Assembly: GCA_017615595.1 (NCBI GenBank)
Contig: JAFZZT010000005.1
Coordinates: 1 to 36,243, forward strand
DNA: 36,243 nt
DNA from: Bacteroidales bacterium
GTDB taxonomy: Bacteria > Bacteroidota > Bacteroidia > Bacteroidales > WCHB1-69
Direction: 5' to 3'
The notes beneath the pieces were generated by a model. That model did no database searches. It saw only the letters and a list, made by a program, of their open reading frames with translations, and was not told where the DNA came from. Shown piece after piece: positions 1 through 7,072 of this stretch (position 1 is the stretch's first letter; each line of letters begins with the position of its first letter). Made by a program: the position numbers and the translations under genes.

Positions 1-275
1 AACCCCTGCAGACCTACGGCCTGCACCGAGCGCGCCATGCCCGCGCCATCCCCCTCAACTGCTAACTACAAACTTCTAACTCCTAACTCCTCTTACTCCT
101 TCTCCTCCAAAGAACGCGACACGGAAACGGGATTATCATATTTTGGTTCAAGGTATTACAGTAGTGATTTGAGCATCTGGTTGAGCGTGGACCCGATGAG
201 TGACAAATATGCAAGTTTGTCTCCCTATAATTATTGCGCGGACAACCCCGTGAAACTCACTGATCCAGATGGACG
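1..275 (+). repeat. Rhs head/core repeat, copy A (left-truncated by window edge)
   Basis: This stretch aligns without gaps to 1895-2168 (offset 1894) and, over its first 100 bases or so, to 3582-3680 (offset 3581). It contains the GCAGACCTACGGCCTGC segment, the CTAACT-rich stretch near 58-90 and the Rhs core coding part. Similarity to copy B stops near the DPDG/DPNG codons, where the variable effector tails begin. Confidence 0.8.
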
Positions 276-915
276 GTGGATTCCCGGGTTGGATGATGAT
301 AATAACATAATTGTAACGCAAGAGGAAGGTGACGACATAAACTCCTTTAAAAAGTTTATGGGGCCAGCATATAGCGATGAGGAAATCCAGAAAATGTTTG
401 GAGAAATGCAGGATGGAAAAATAAACCTTACAACATCTTACGGAGGTGTTTTTCAACTGATGACAGATGCCATTACAGAAGCAAAAAATGACCCCGATTT
501 CGAAATAACAGAAAATTACAATTGTTGGGGGGCCTCTATTGCTTTGATTAACAACAACAGTCTTCAAGGTGATGGACCAGAAGATATATTTGGGGTGGGT
601 TATTGTTTAAACAGTCTCGAGGCCTTTGACAATGCCCTGAGTAACAAATGTACACCAGCCACTCGAGAAACTTCATCTGTCGGGAAAACAGTTGTTAGAT
701 TTGGGACAAATGACTCTAATGGGCACGGTGCTGTTTATATGGGAGAAGACAGAAGTGGGAACGAATATGTCTTTACAAAAAATGGTTGGAATGTACGGCC
801 TACAATAATGCTTACATCGAAAATGCAATCAGAAAACGGCTATGGTCCTAATTGTGACAGATCTGGCACTCTGGGGAAGGGATATTATAACAAAAAAACA
901 AGAAGGAGAAACTGA
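1..915 (+). CDS. Truncated Rhs core with cysteine-peptidase-like C-terminal effector domain (5' end outside window)
   Basis: The frame is open to the left edge, so the beginning is missing; the first ATG inside the window is at 37 and residues below count from it. Residues about 21-79 are the end of an Rhs repeat-associated core: KERDTETGLSYFGSRYY, then SIWLSVDPMSDKY, then NPVKLTDPDG. This core normally sits just before the variable toxic tip of Rhs polymorphic toxins. The tail is AT-rich and different from that of the next Rhs unit. It carries NCWG (Cys163), GHGAVYMG (His230) and YVFTKNG (Asn249). That Cys/His/polar order recalls papain-like, NlpC/P60 or CHAP-type peptidases and amidases, but the exact family is not recognised. 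The next gene starts 3 bases after the stop and encodes an exported small protein, as expected for immunity. No long Rhs shell is visible, so this may be an orphan, possibly silent, toxin tip. Confidence 0.72.
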   Translation, partial: NPCRPTACTERAMPAPSPSTANYKLLTPNSSYSFSSKERDTETGLSYFGSRYYSSDLSIWLSVDPMSDKYASLSPYNYCADNPVKLTDPDGRWIPGLDDDNNIIVTQEEGDDINSFKKFMGPAYSDEEIQKMFGEMQDGKINLTTSYGGVFQLMTDAITEAKNDPDFEITENYNCWGASIALINNNSLQGDGPEDIFGVGYCLNSLEAFDNALSNKCTPATRETSSVGKTVVRFGTNDSNGHGAVYMGEDRSGNEYVFTKNGWNVRPTIMLTSKMQSENGYGPNCDRSGTLGKGYYNKKTRRRN

Positions 916-918
916 ATT

Positions 919-1335
919 ATGAGTTTTTTAATACTTATTTCAACGATATTCGCGGGGACAATACAAATCAATGCTGACACCGTAATGAAATATATCACAG
1001 AGAATGATACATTATATATCACCACAAAAGATATAGTGTCAATTGACACATTCAACAACAACAGCAGTTGGACATTTCATTTGACTGTTGAAACAACTAA
1101 CACATTAGATTCGATAACAGACAAAAAAGGAACAATGTATTTCTACCGAGAGAATAATTGGATAAGACTTAATCCGTATGAGATAACGTCCTGTTGTATT
1201 CCTTACGGACTTTATATTGATTCATATCAAGGGAACTTTATGTATAAGAAAGGCTTGATACATATAGGGCAGCACCTTCGGATTGTTTCGAAGAAAGAAT
1301 TTAAAAGATTTTTACGGAAATTAAGGCACAATTAA
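919..1335 (+). CDS. Small exported protein, candidate immunity protein to the upstream Rhs tip
   Basis: 138 residues with no family I recognise. The N-terminus (MSFLILISTIFAGTIQINA) reads as a short signal peptide or membrane anchor, so the mature protein would act in the cell envelope. The start is 3 bases after the stop of the Rhs tip, with an AAGGAGAAA-like Shine-Dalgarno stretch overlapping the end of that gene; this fixes the start and implies translational coupling. The mature part is predicted mostly beta with a basic C-terminus (KKEFKRFLRKLRHN). Position is the main argument for immunity: in Rhs/CDI-type systems the gene directly after the toxin tip neutralises it. An exported immunity protein would fit a toxin acting in the periplasm. 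Confidence 0.6.
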   Translation: MSFLILISTIFAGTIQINADTVMKYITENDTLYITTKDIVSIDTFNNNSSWTFHLTVETTNTLDSITDKKGTMYFYRENNWIRLNPYEITSCCIPYGLYIDSYQGNFMYKKGLIHIGQHLRIVSKKEFKRFLRKLRHN

Positions 1336-1370
1336 CACTCGACTAATCATCCTGATTAACAGTTCATACT

Positions 1371-1736
1371 ATGCGAAACACATTATATATCGTAATCTCC
1401 AACATGTTGTTGTTGTTGAATCTCGGTGCACAAAACGATAGCACGACACACTACACGAACAAGGAGTCCAACACCAATACACAAAGGGTTTTCTATAACA
1501 CCCTCAATTGTGAAAAGGTACCGGACAAGTGCTTATTTTATTTTTCATCAAAAACTCCAAACGAAAATCAGATTCATCACTTAAAAACAATTTCTCATAA
1601 TCTAATCAATTTTTATACGCCACTGCAGTTCAACGAGAATACTTATTTATACAATCATGACTTTTTTACACCTCCTTACAAAGATATTAGAATTGTTAAG
1701 ATAGTATTATTTGGAGATTCTGCGACAGATTACTAA
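1371..1736 (+). CDS. Small secreted protein of unknown function at the end of Rhs unit 1
   Basis: 121 residues, not recognised. The first 20 or so residues (MRNTLYIVISNMLLLLNLGA, then QND) look like a Sec signal peptide with a plausible cleavage after LGA. The mature part is rich in Asn, Thr and Tyr and contains two cysteines within the NCEKVPDKC stretch. It begins 35 bases after the candidate immunity gene and stops 2 bases before head repeat copy B, so it closes unit 1 exactly. It may be a second immunity factor, an accessory of the effector, or an immunity gene left by an earlier displaced toxin tip. AT-rich like the rest of the unit. Confidence 0.5.
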   Translation: MRNTLYIVISNMLLLLNLGAQNDSTTHYTNKESNTNTQRVFYNTLNCEKVPDKCLFYFSSKTPNENQIHHLKTISHNLINFYTPLQFNENTYLYNHDFFTPPYKDIRIVKIVLFGDSATDY

Positions 1737-1738
1737 TA

Positions 1739-2168
1739 TTTTCTTATTTTCGCCCTGCAATGCACACCCCAGCCCCGACATATCGCCCCTCCGTCCCGCC
1801 AAGGGAAATTCCGCGCAGAATCGCGGAGTGTGACGGGTATGGCTGCCCGCACACCTCCGGCGTGCGATATTGTTCGTGCGGCCCCAATGCTACACACCCC
1901 TGCAGACCTACGGCCTGCATCGGACACGCCATGCCCGCGCCATCCCCCTCAACTGCTAACTACAAACTTCTAACTTCTAACTCCTCTTACACCTTCTCCG
2001 CCAAAGAAAAGGACGTTGAAACTGGCCTAAGCTATTTTGGCGCACGCTATTACAGTTCCGATTTGAGCATCTGGCTGAGCGTGGACCCGATGAGTGACAA
2101 ATATGCATCGCTGAGCCCATATGTTTACTGCGCGGATAATCCAGTGAAGTTAGTGGATCCGAATGGGG
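1739..2168 (+). repeat. Rhs head/core repeat, copy B (complete)
   Basis: Two parts. 1739-1993 aligns without gaps to 3426-3680 (copy C, offset 1687); the first 88 positions (1739-1826) are identical and the whole 255 positions are roughly 90% identical. 1895-2168 aligns to copy A. The 5' part is GC-rich (38 of 60 bases in 1801-1860), against 20 of 60 in the effector tail at 2221-2280. A short hairpin, CCGCG-CAGAAT-CGCGG, lies at 1811-1826. The repeat starts 2 bases after the preceding gene's stop codon. Confidence 0.85.
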
Positions 2169-2740
2169 AAGATTATGAAACAGTTATTGATAAGGATAGT
2201 AAAACTATAACCATAAAGGCTGTTTATTATGCTGAAGATAAAGACAAAAAAGCTTTGCAAAAAGGTGTAGATGCCTGGAACAAACAGTCTGGCAAGTATT
2301 CTTTGACTATTGAAAATGGTGAGTTTGTAGGGACCTATACCATCAATTTTGAATTAACTATTGCTTCGGTAGACAGTAAAAACCAACCTGATGATGGGAT
2401 ATCTAATTCATTCGAAACATATACTGATGAGACTTCTTACAGTGGTGTAACCAATGATGGGCATACTATTAGAGTAAGGCAAGATGCTCCTGAACGAACG
2501 ATCATTCATGAGATCGGTCACACTTTGGGAAATGGAGAATTCGTCTCCGGAGTGATGGAATCAGGAGGCATGAGTGACATAATTCTTAAGGACAACGTTT
2601 CAGAAACCTTAAATCAATCTGGGTTCAAATGTCTTGGTGATTTCTGGAGTAATCAAATAGATAATCCACCCTCACATTCATGTGATAGGGATGGTTCACT
2701 ACGAGAAATCATTTATGGTACAATAAAAAGAACAAAATGA
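1760..2740 (+). CDS. Truncated Rhs core with zincin-like metallopeptidase effector domain
   Basis: 326 residues from the first ATG. Residues 1-75 are a Pro/Arg/Cys-rich stretch encoded by the head repeat that looks unlike normal protein, so the true start may be later, for example the ATG at 1931. Residues 77-136 are the Rhs core end (YTFSAKEKDVETGLSYFG, SIWLSVDPMSDKY, NPVKLVDPNG). The variable tail holds HEIGH at 250-254 in the context HEIGHTLGNGE, followed by SGVMESGG (Met266). This is the zinc-binding helix and Met-turn layout of metzincin-type proteases, with Glu260 where the third His or Asp ligand is usual. The stop overlaps the next start as ATGA, so the lipoprotein that follows is translationally coupled and is the likely immunity protein. 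No signal peptide and no long Rhs shell: an orphan toxin tip, activity unproven. Confidence 0.72.
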   Translation: MHTPAPTYRPSVPPREIPRRIAECDGYGCPHTSGVRYCSCGPNATHPCRPTACIGHAMPAPSPSTANYKLLTSNSSYTFSAKEKDVETGLSYFGARYYSSDLSIWLSVDPMSDKYASLSPYVYCADNPVKLVDPNGEDYETVIDKDSKTITIKAVYYAEDKDKKALQKGVDAWNKQSGKYSLTIENGEFVGTYTINFELTIASVDSKNQPDDGISNSFETYTDETSYSGVTNDGHTIRVRQDAPERTIIHEIGHTLGNGEFVSGVMESGGMSDIILKDNVSETLNQSGFKCLGDFWSNQIDNPPSHSCDRDGSLREIIYGTIKRTK

Positions 2741-3420
2741 AAATCAAAATCTTGATATACATTGCATTTCTCGCAGCCTTGTCTTCTTGTTACCGACCTT
2801 TAAAAATGAGCAGAAGATACTATCGGGCGCAGTCTGATCTGGAAGCGTGCAAAGAGTTGGCGAGAAAGGATTCCACCCTGTCCTCCGTCCATGTCATAGG
2901 GGTTGTACATATTGACACAATCTATGATTATGTTAACCGAGGTGTAAAACCAGAAATATCCGCAGAGGTGCCTCCTTACAAAAACACCTCTGATAGATAT
3001 TTCTGTAGCACAAAGGGGCCAGATGCACAAGGACGGTTTTCCAGAAAAGAATTCCGATACAGAATTTTTGACGACGATTCTTATGTCGTCACCATGGTTC
3101 CATATATCATTGAGGATGTTCTTCCCGCCATAAAGGATTCGTTGTTGAGAAACAAGATTAGTAACCTGATTGATGAGAATGTGGAGTTTCCCTGGCTGTT
3201 TCGTGTAAGCCGAACCATCTTCCTGCCGAAAGAAAGGAGATACTGTCTTGTTGGATGCTTCAAAACAAGTGTTTATTTATATGTTCAACTGCCAGTGTGG
3301 TTTTTCAACCTCAATTATTCCAAGCGAACCACCCTTTCTTCTTATTATTTTTTGGGCGAAGAAGAATATTACAATAAAACACTTAAAGTTTTGATTCCTC
3401 TTCCAGAAGGTGATTATTAA
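2737..3420 (+). CDS. Lipoprotein, candidate immunity protein to the zincin-type Rhs tip
   Basis: 227 residues. The N-terminus MKIKILIYIAFLAALSSC is a lipoprotein signal with the lipobox LSSC (lipidated Cys18), so the product should be anchored in the envelope. The rest (for example the ISAEVPPYKNTSDRYFC region and a hydrophobic-aromatic C-terminal third) matches no family I know. It overlaps the metallopeptidase-bearing gene by 4 bases (ATGA), a strong sign of co-translation. Its stop lies 5 bases before head repeat copy C, so it closes unit 2 just as the gene at 1371 closes unit 1. Envelope location agrees with protection against a peptidase acting on envelope proteins. The immunity role is inferred from position only. 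Confidence 0.62.
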   Translation: MKIKILIYIAFLAALSSCYRPLKMSRRYYRAQSDLEACKELARKDSTLSSVHVIGVVHIDTIYDYVNRGVKPEISAEVPPYKNTSDRYFCSTKGPDAQGRFSRKEFRYRIFDDDSYVVTMVPYIIEDVLPAIKDSLLRNKISNLIDENVEFPWLFRVSRTIFLPKERRYCLVGCFKTSVYLYVQLPVWFFNLNYSKRTTLSSYYFLGEEEYYNKTLKVLIPLPEGDY

Positions 3421-3425
3421 CATAT

Positions 3426-3680
3426 TTTTCTTATTTTCGCCCTGCAATGCACACCCCAGCCCCGACATATCGCCCCTCCGTCCCGCCAAGGGAAATTCCG
3501 CGCAGAATCGCGGGGTATGACGGGTGTGGCCGCCCGCACACCTCCGGCGTGCGATATCGTCTGTGCACCCCCTTTGCTACCAACCCCTGCAGACCTACGG
3601 CCTGCACTGAACACACCACGCCCCCGCCATCCCCATTAACTGCTAACTACAAACTTCTAACTCCCAATTCCTCTTACACC
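3426..3680 (+). repeat. Rhs head repeat, copy C (solitary, core lost)
   Basis: This aligns without gaps to 1739-1993 and then diverges abruptly just where the Rhs core (FSAKEKD in copy B) should begin; an in-frame TAA follows at 3684. The frame from 3447 to 3686 (79 codons) encodes the same Pro-rich stretch and ends there, so I treat it as a remnant and not a gene. The hairpin CCGCG-CAGAAT-CGCGG is kept at 3498-3513. The stretch from 3421 to 3740 holds this repeat, a short palindrome and no convincing gene. Confidence 0.8.
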
Positions 3681-3703
3681 ATATAATCTTGCTACAGACA
3701 TGG

Positions 3704-3719
3704 ATCCCCTAGCGGGGAT
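3704..3719 (-). terminator. Short palindrome after dprA, possible terminator
   Basis: ATCCCC-TAGC-GGGGAT is a perfect 6-bp stem with a 4-base loop, 21 bases past the dprA stop in dprA's direction. There is no T-run, so an intrinsic terminator is only a possibility. It also marks the right border of the Rhs island. Confidence 0.35.
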
Positions 3720-3740
3720 GGTGTTGGCCCAGGCCCTGGT

Positions 3741-4844
3741 TTAGCGAACTATCGCGTAGCACTTCCCGGGCTTCGCCTCTATCACCCCCTTCAACTCCAA
3801 CCCCAACAAAACACCCGCCAGCTTGGAGGGCGACAAGGTGGTGAGGCGCTCCGACAACTGGTCCACCGACATAAGCGACTCTTCCCGCAACAAAGACACC
3901 ACCTGCAACTCCTGGTCGTCCAAATCGGCAAACAACAGCATCTGCCGGGGCTCGGCCGTCTTCTCCCAATTCATCAGACTGATGATCTCCTGACCGGACG
4001 ACACCAGCGCGGCAACATTCTTGTGGACCAGGTTGTGACAACCATCGTGCATCCCATCGAAGATAGAGCCGGGCATGGCAAAGACATCCCGATTGTAGGA
4101 GTGGGCAATGTGGGCCGTGATGATGCTGCCCCCTTTGTAGCCCGTCTCCACCACCAACACCGCATCCGACATGCCCGCGATGATGCGGTTCCGCTTGGGG
4201 AAGTTATTGCGGTCAGGTATGGTGTGGTAACTATACTCCGTGATCAACGCGCCACCGCTCTCTACTATCCGTTGCGCCAACTCTTGGTTTTGAGCAGGAT
4301 AGATCGTGTGAAAACCACAACCCATCACCGCAATGGTGGGAATGTCATACTCCAAGGAGCGACTATGCACCTCTGTGTCAATGCCGTACGCCAGACCACT
4401 GATTGTCACTACGTCTGTCTCCTGCAATTCCCGGACTATCTTCCGCACACATTGACAGCCATATTCTGTCGCATCGCGCGTGCCGACCATGGCCAGAACA
4501 TGGGGGTGTTGGAAAAGAGACGCATTCCCCTGATAATAAAAGCCCAAGGGCGCATCCGCACAACTGTGGAGACGGTATGGATAAAACTCGTCCGTGTAAA
4601 AACAATACGAGATGCCCTGGGCCTCCATGATCGCCAGCTCCTTCTCCACCGTCCGTCTTATGTTGTCCGTAATGCGAGGCAACGACTTCTGCTGCGTCTT
4701 TTTGTTCACCCGATTTCTCCATTTGTCAGGCTCCTCGAAAAGCGACTTGGCCGAACCCGACAACCGGAGCATCTCCTTCAAAGCCCCAGGCTTGTAATCC
4801 TCAAGATACTGTAAAGCAATACGATAAAAAAGTTCTGGATACAT
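3741..4844 (-). CDS. dprA: DNA-processing protein DprA (Smf)
   Basis: 367 residues, normal for the family. DprA binds single-stranded DNA entering during natural transformation and loads RecA on it; it is also kept in many species not known to be competent. Residues about 100-290 form the Rossmann-like DNA-binding domain with MVGTRDATEYG (119-129), ISGLAYGIDTEVH (148-160), MGCGFHTIYP (174-183), NFPKRNRIIAG (214-224) and KGGSIITA (237-244). A C-terminal winged-helix-like stretch (LSERLTTLSPSKLAGVLLGLE region) follows, and the N-terminal 70 residues are a helical SAM-like part. It is a single gene, divergent from the DUF4837 lipoprotein gene, with a TATTTTTG element upstream at 4903-4910. It is the first normal chromosomal gene to the right of the Rhs island. 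Confidence 0.95.
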   Translation of the reverse strand: MYPELFYRIALQYLEDYKPGALKEMLRLSGSAKSLFEEPDKWRNRVNKKTQQKSLPRITDNIRRTVEKELAIMEAQGISYCFYTDEFYPYRLHSCADAPLGFYYQGNASLFQHPHVLAMVGTRDATEYGCQCVRKIVRELQETDVVTISGLAYGIDTEVHSRSLEYDIPTIAVMGCGFHTIYPAQNQELAQRIVESGGALITEYSYHTIPDRNNFPKRNRIIAGMSDAVLVVETGYKGGSIITAHIAHSYNRDVFAMPGSIFDGMHDGCHNLVHKNVAALVSSGQEIISLMNWEKTAEPRQMLLFADLDDQELQVVSLLREESLMSVDQLSERLTTLSPSKLAGVLLGLELKGVIEAKPGKCYAIVR

Positions 4845-4902
4845 ATATATTTTGTCTTTTTCCTATACTAAATGAATGTCTTTCTCGTTATATAAATTGC
4901 TG

Positions 4903-4910
4903 CAAAAATA
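4903..4910 (-). promoter_or_regulatory. TAnnTTTG-type -7 element for dprA
   Basis: Reads TATTTTTG on the minus strand, 58 bases before the dprA start, in a very AT-rich divergent intergenic region. I see no good -33 TTTG at the right spacing, so support is moderate. Confidence 0.4.
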
Positions 4911-4958
4911 GCAATAAAAAATAAATTCTAATAAATTGATAAATTTTTACAATAGATT

Positions 4959-5936
4959 ATGAAAAAACTCCTCTATTTTCTTTTAGTTTTGGCTATGGTG
5001 TCGGTTTCTTGCAAGCCCAAGGCAGGCAGAGGCATCCAGGTGGAGAACTTTTCCACGGGCAAGGCTGGCGAAATGATTTTGGCCATGGACAGTGCGCTTT
5101 GGTCAGCGGAAGCCCAGAAGGCGATATTGGACGTGTTGCAACAGCCCCAAAAGGGCTTAAACCAGCAGGAACCCATGTTTGACATCATCCGCTGCAGCAA
5201 CAAGGACTTCGCCGCCTCGTTCATGCGTCACCGCAACATTGTGCAGTTCGACTGCAGCCGCAATTATTCCAGCAACACCTTTGAAATCAAAAAAGATGCC
5301 TACACCTCGCCACAGATTCACGTTGTCATCAAGGGCAACGACCCGAACCAGTGTCTCCAGCTATTCTTGGATCATCAGGATGAGATCATCCAAGCTCTAT
5401 ACGACAACGACATAGCGAGACTGCAAAACGCCCAGCGCAAGCTCAACAATCCAGCGTTGGAGGAAAAGGTGCTGAACAAATTCGGCATCAAGCTGACCAT
5501 CCCCGACGGTTACACGGTGGGCCGGGAAGAGGAGGATTTCCTTTGGTTGCTTTATCGGACCCCGAAGAACGACCGTTTTGTGATGATTTACAAGACGCCG
5601 GCCTATGAGCTCACCCGCGATAGTCTGGTGGCGGCGCGCAACCGCATCACCAAGGCATACATCCAGGGGGCCGTGTTAGGCGCCTACCCCATCGTCTCGG
5701 AGATATCGGGCTATCCCATCACCAATCCCATCAAGATCCATTACCATGACGGCGTGGAGCAACGTGGCTTCTGGGAGTCTGTGAATGACAAGATGGGCGG
5801 ACCTTTCTACAGCTTCACCACCCTGTCGGCGGACGGCAGCTCCTGCATCACGGTGGATGGATTCGTCTATGCACCTCAGGAGACCAAGCGGGATTATCTC
5901 AGAGAAGTGGAAGCCATCGTCAAATCCATCAATTAG
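4959..5936 (+). CDS. DUF4837-type lipoprotein
   Basis: 325 residues. MKKLLYFLLVLAMVSVSC is a lipoprotein signal with the lipidated cysteine at 18. The body resembles the DUF4837 family, Bacteroidetes envelope lipoproteins of unknown function: conserved-looking parts are the central IPDGYTVGREEEDFLWLLYR and the C-terminal GFWESVNDKMGGPFYSF followed by DGFVYAPQETKRDYLREVEAI. It is probably located in the periplasm or on the outer membrane. The next gene, a DUF4340-like protein, starts 52 bases on behind its own -7 element. The family assignment is from memory of sequence style and was not searched; no enzymatic motif is visible. Confidence 0.75.
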   Translation: MKKLLYFLLVLAMVSVSCKPKAGRGIQVENFSTGKAGEMILAMDSALWSAEAQKAILDVLQQPQKGLNQQEPMFDIIRCSNKDFAASFMRHRNIVQFDCSRNYSSNTFEIKKDAYTSPQIHVVIKGNDPNQCLQLFLDHQDEIIQALYDNDIARLQNAQRKLNNPALEEKVLNKFGIKLTIPDGYTVGREEEDFLWLLYRTPKNDRFVMIYKTPAYELTRDSLVAARNRITKAYIQGAVLGAYPIVSEISGYPITNPIKIHYHDGVEQRGFWESVNDKMGGPFYSFTTLSADGSSCITVDGFVYAPQETKRDYLREVEAIVKSIN

Positions 5937-5962
5937 GCTGCGTTGTGATAGTCGGATTTTTG

Positions 5963-5970
5963 TACTTTTG
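5963..5970 (+). promoter_or_regulatory. TAnnTTTG-type -7 element before the DUF4340-like gene
   Basis: TACTTTTG matches TAnnTTTG exactly; a TTG at 5943-5945 lies 17 bases upstream as a weak -33. The ATG at 5989 gives a short leader of about 15 bases. Confidence 0.5.
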
Positions 5971-5988
5971 CAGCCTAATTTTAAAACG

Positions 5989-7065
5989 ATGAAAAAGAAC
6001 AGACTTCTCCTCATCCTGGCAGGGATTATCATAGCCGCCGGCCTTTGTCTTCTAATTGTCAAGGCTGCCACCCGCAACAACGGCGTGCCCAAGGCGGACA
6101 TGTTCGCCGTCAAGGACACCGCCAGCATCTCCAAGATCTTCATCGCCGACATGAACGGCGAGAGTTCCTTGTTGGTCCGCAAGGACGGTGTCTGGTATGT
6201 TGAGGATTCCATCAAAGCCCAACCGCAAAAGGTCAGCGACCTGCTCTCCACCATCGCCAATGTGCAACTGCAGCAGACGGTGGCCAAAACCGCACAGTCG
6301 AATATCAACAAGATGATGTCCGTCAACGCCATCAAGGTGGAGATCTATCAGAATGCGCCCAAATTCACACTCTTCAAGAAACCTTTCTTCGTCAAGGAAA
6401 GGCTAGTAAAGACCTACTACATGGGACCTGCCACGATGGACAACATGGCCAACTTCGCCATCTTGGAAGGCTATGACGAGCCCTGCATTGTCCACATCCC
6501 TGGTTTCCGCGGCTTCCTGACACCCTCCTACTCCTTCCGTCCGGAGGAGTGGTACAACTGCGACATCTTCAGCACCAAGATAACCCGTATTTTGTCACTC
6601 ACCGTGATAGATTACGAAAAACCCGAGGAGTCTTTCTCTGTCGAGAAGGTGGGCGCCCGCTTTTTCAACCTTTACGACAGCCAGCACCAGCAGATCATGC
6701 ACTACGACACCGTCAAGTTGCTGGACATGCTGGCCGAATACCGCGACCTGAATTATGAACGCCTGATGAATGACCTCCCGAAAGAGAAGAAGGACAGTAT
6801 CTTGCAAAACTGTCTCTTCAAGACCATTGTTTTGAAGGATGTGAACGGCGAGGAGACCCGCTTGGACATGTTCCGGAAATACACCCCGGAAGACATGTAC
6901 TTAGATGCTATTGTCGGGGCGGAGGTTCCGGAAAACTACCTTCCCTACAACCGCGACAAGTTCTACGCCATCCTGAACGGGAACACCAAGAATCTGCTGC
7001 AATGCCAATACTTCCATTTCAGCAGGCAGAACCAGCCGCTCTCCTATTATCTTCCCACCAGATAA
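5989..7065 (+). CDS. DUF4340-like membrane-anchored protein
   Basis: 358 residues from the ATG at 5989, chosen because it opens directly with a membrane anchor (MKKNRLLLILAGIIIAAGLC) and sits behind a -7 element; the frame is open further upstream into the DUF4837 gene but that part is a shadow. The N-terminal half reads SKIFIADMNGESSLLVRKDG followed by VWYVEDSIKAQPQKVSDLLS and a run into TIANVQ. This is the pattern of DUF4340 domains, which are often found with ABC-type or gliding-associated membrane proteins. The C-terminal half (EEWYNCDIFSTKITRI onward) is of the same beta-rich type. The likely place is the periplasmic face of the inner membrane. No catalytic motif is visible and the function is unknown. 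Confidence 0.65.
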   Translation: MKKNRLLLILAGIIIAAGLCLLIVKAATRNNGVPKADMFAVKDTASISKIFIADMNGESSLLVRKDGVWYVEDSIKAQPQKVSDLLSTIANVQLQQTVAKTAQSNINKMMSVNAIKVEIYQNAPKFTLFKKPFFVKERLVKTYYMGPATMDNMANFAILEGYDEPCIVHIPGFRGFLTPSYSFRPEEWYNCDIFSTKITRILSLTVIDYEKPEESFSVEKVGARFFNLYDSQHQQIMHYDTVKLLDMLAEYRDLNYERLMNDLPKEKKDSILQNCLFKTIVLKDVNGEETRLDMFRKYTPEDMYLDAIVGAEVPENYLPYNRDKFYAILNGNTKNLLQCQYFHFSRQNQPLSYYLPTR

Positions 7066-7072
7066 CTAGCGT

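Noticed and set aside
3447-3686. A 79-codon frame in head copy C as a small gene.
   Set aside because: It is the head repeat only, stops where the Rhs core was lost, and has no ribosome-binding site; treated as a remnant.
5785-5988. A longer start for the DUF4340-like protein.
   Set aside because: The extra 68 codons overlap the DUF4837 gene in another frame and a -7 promoter element lies between; the ATG at 5989 opens with a proper membrane anchor.
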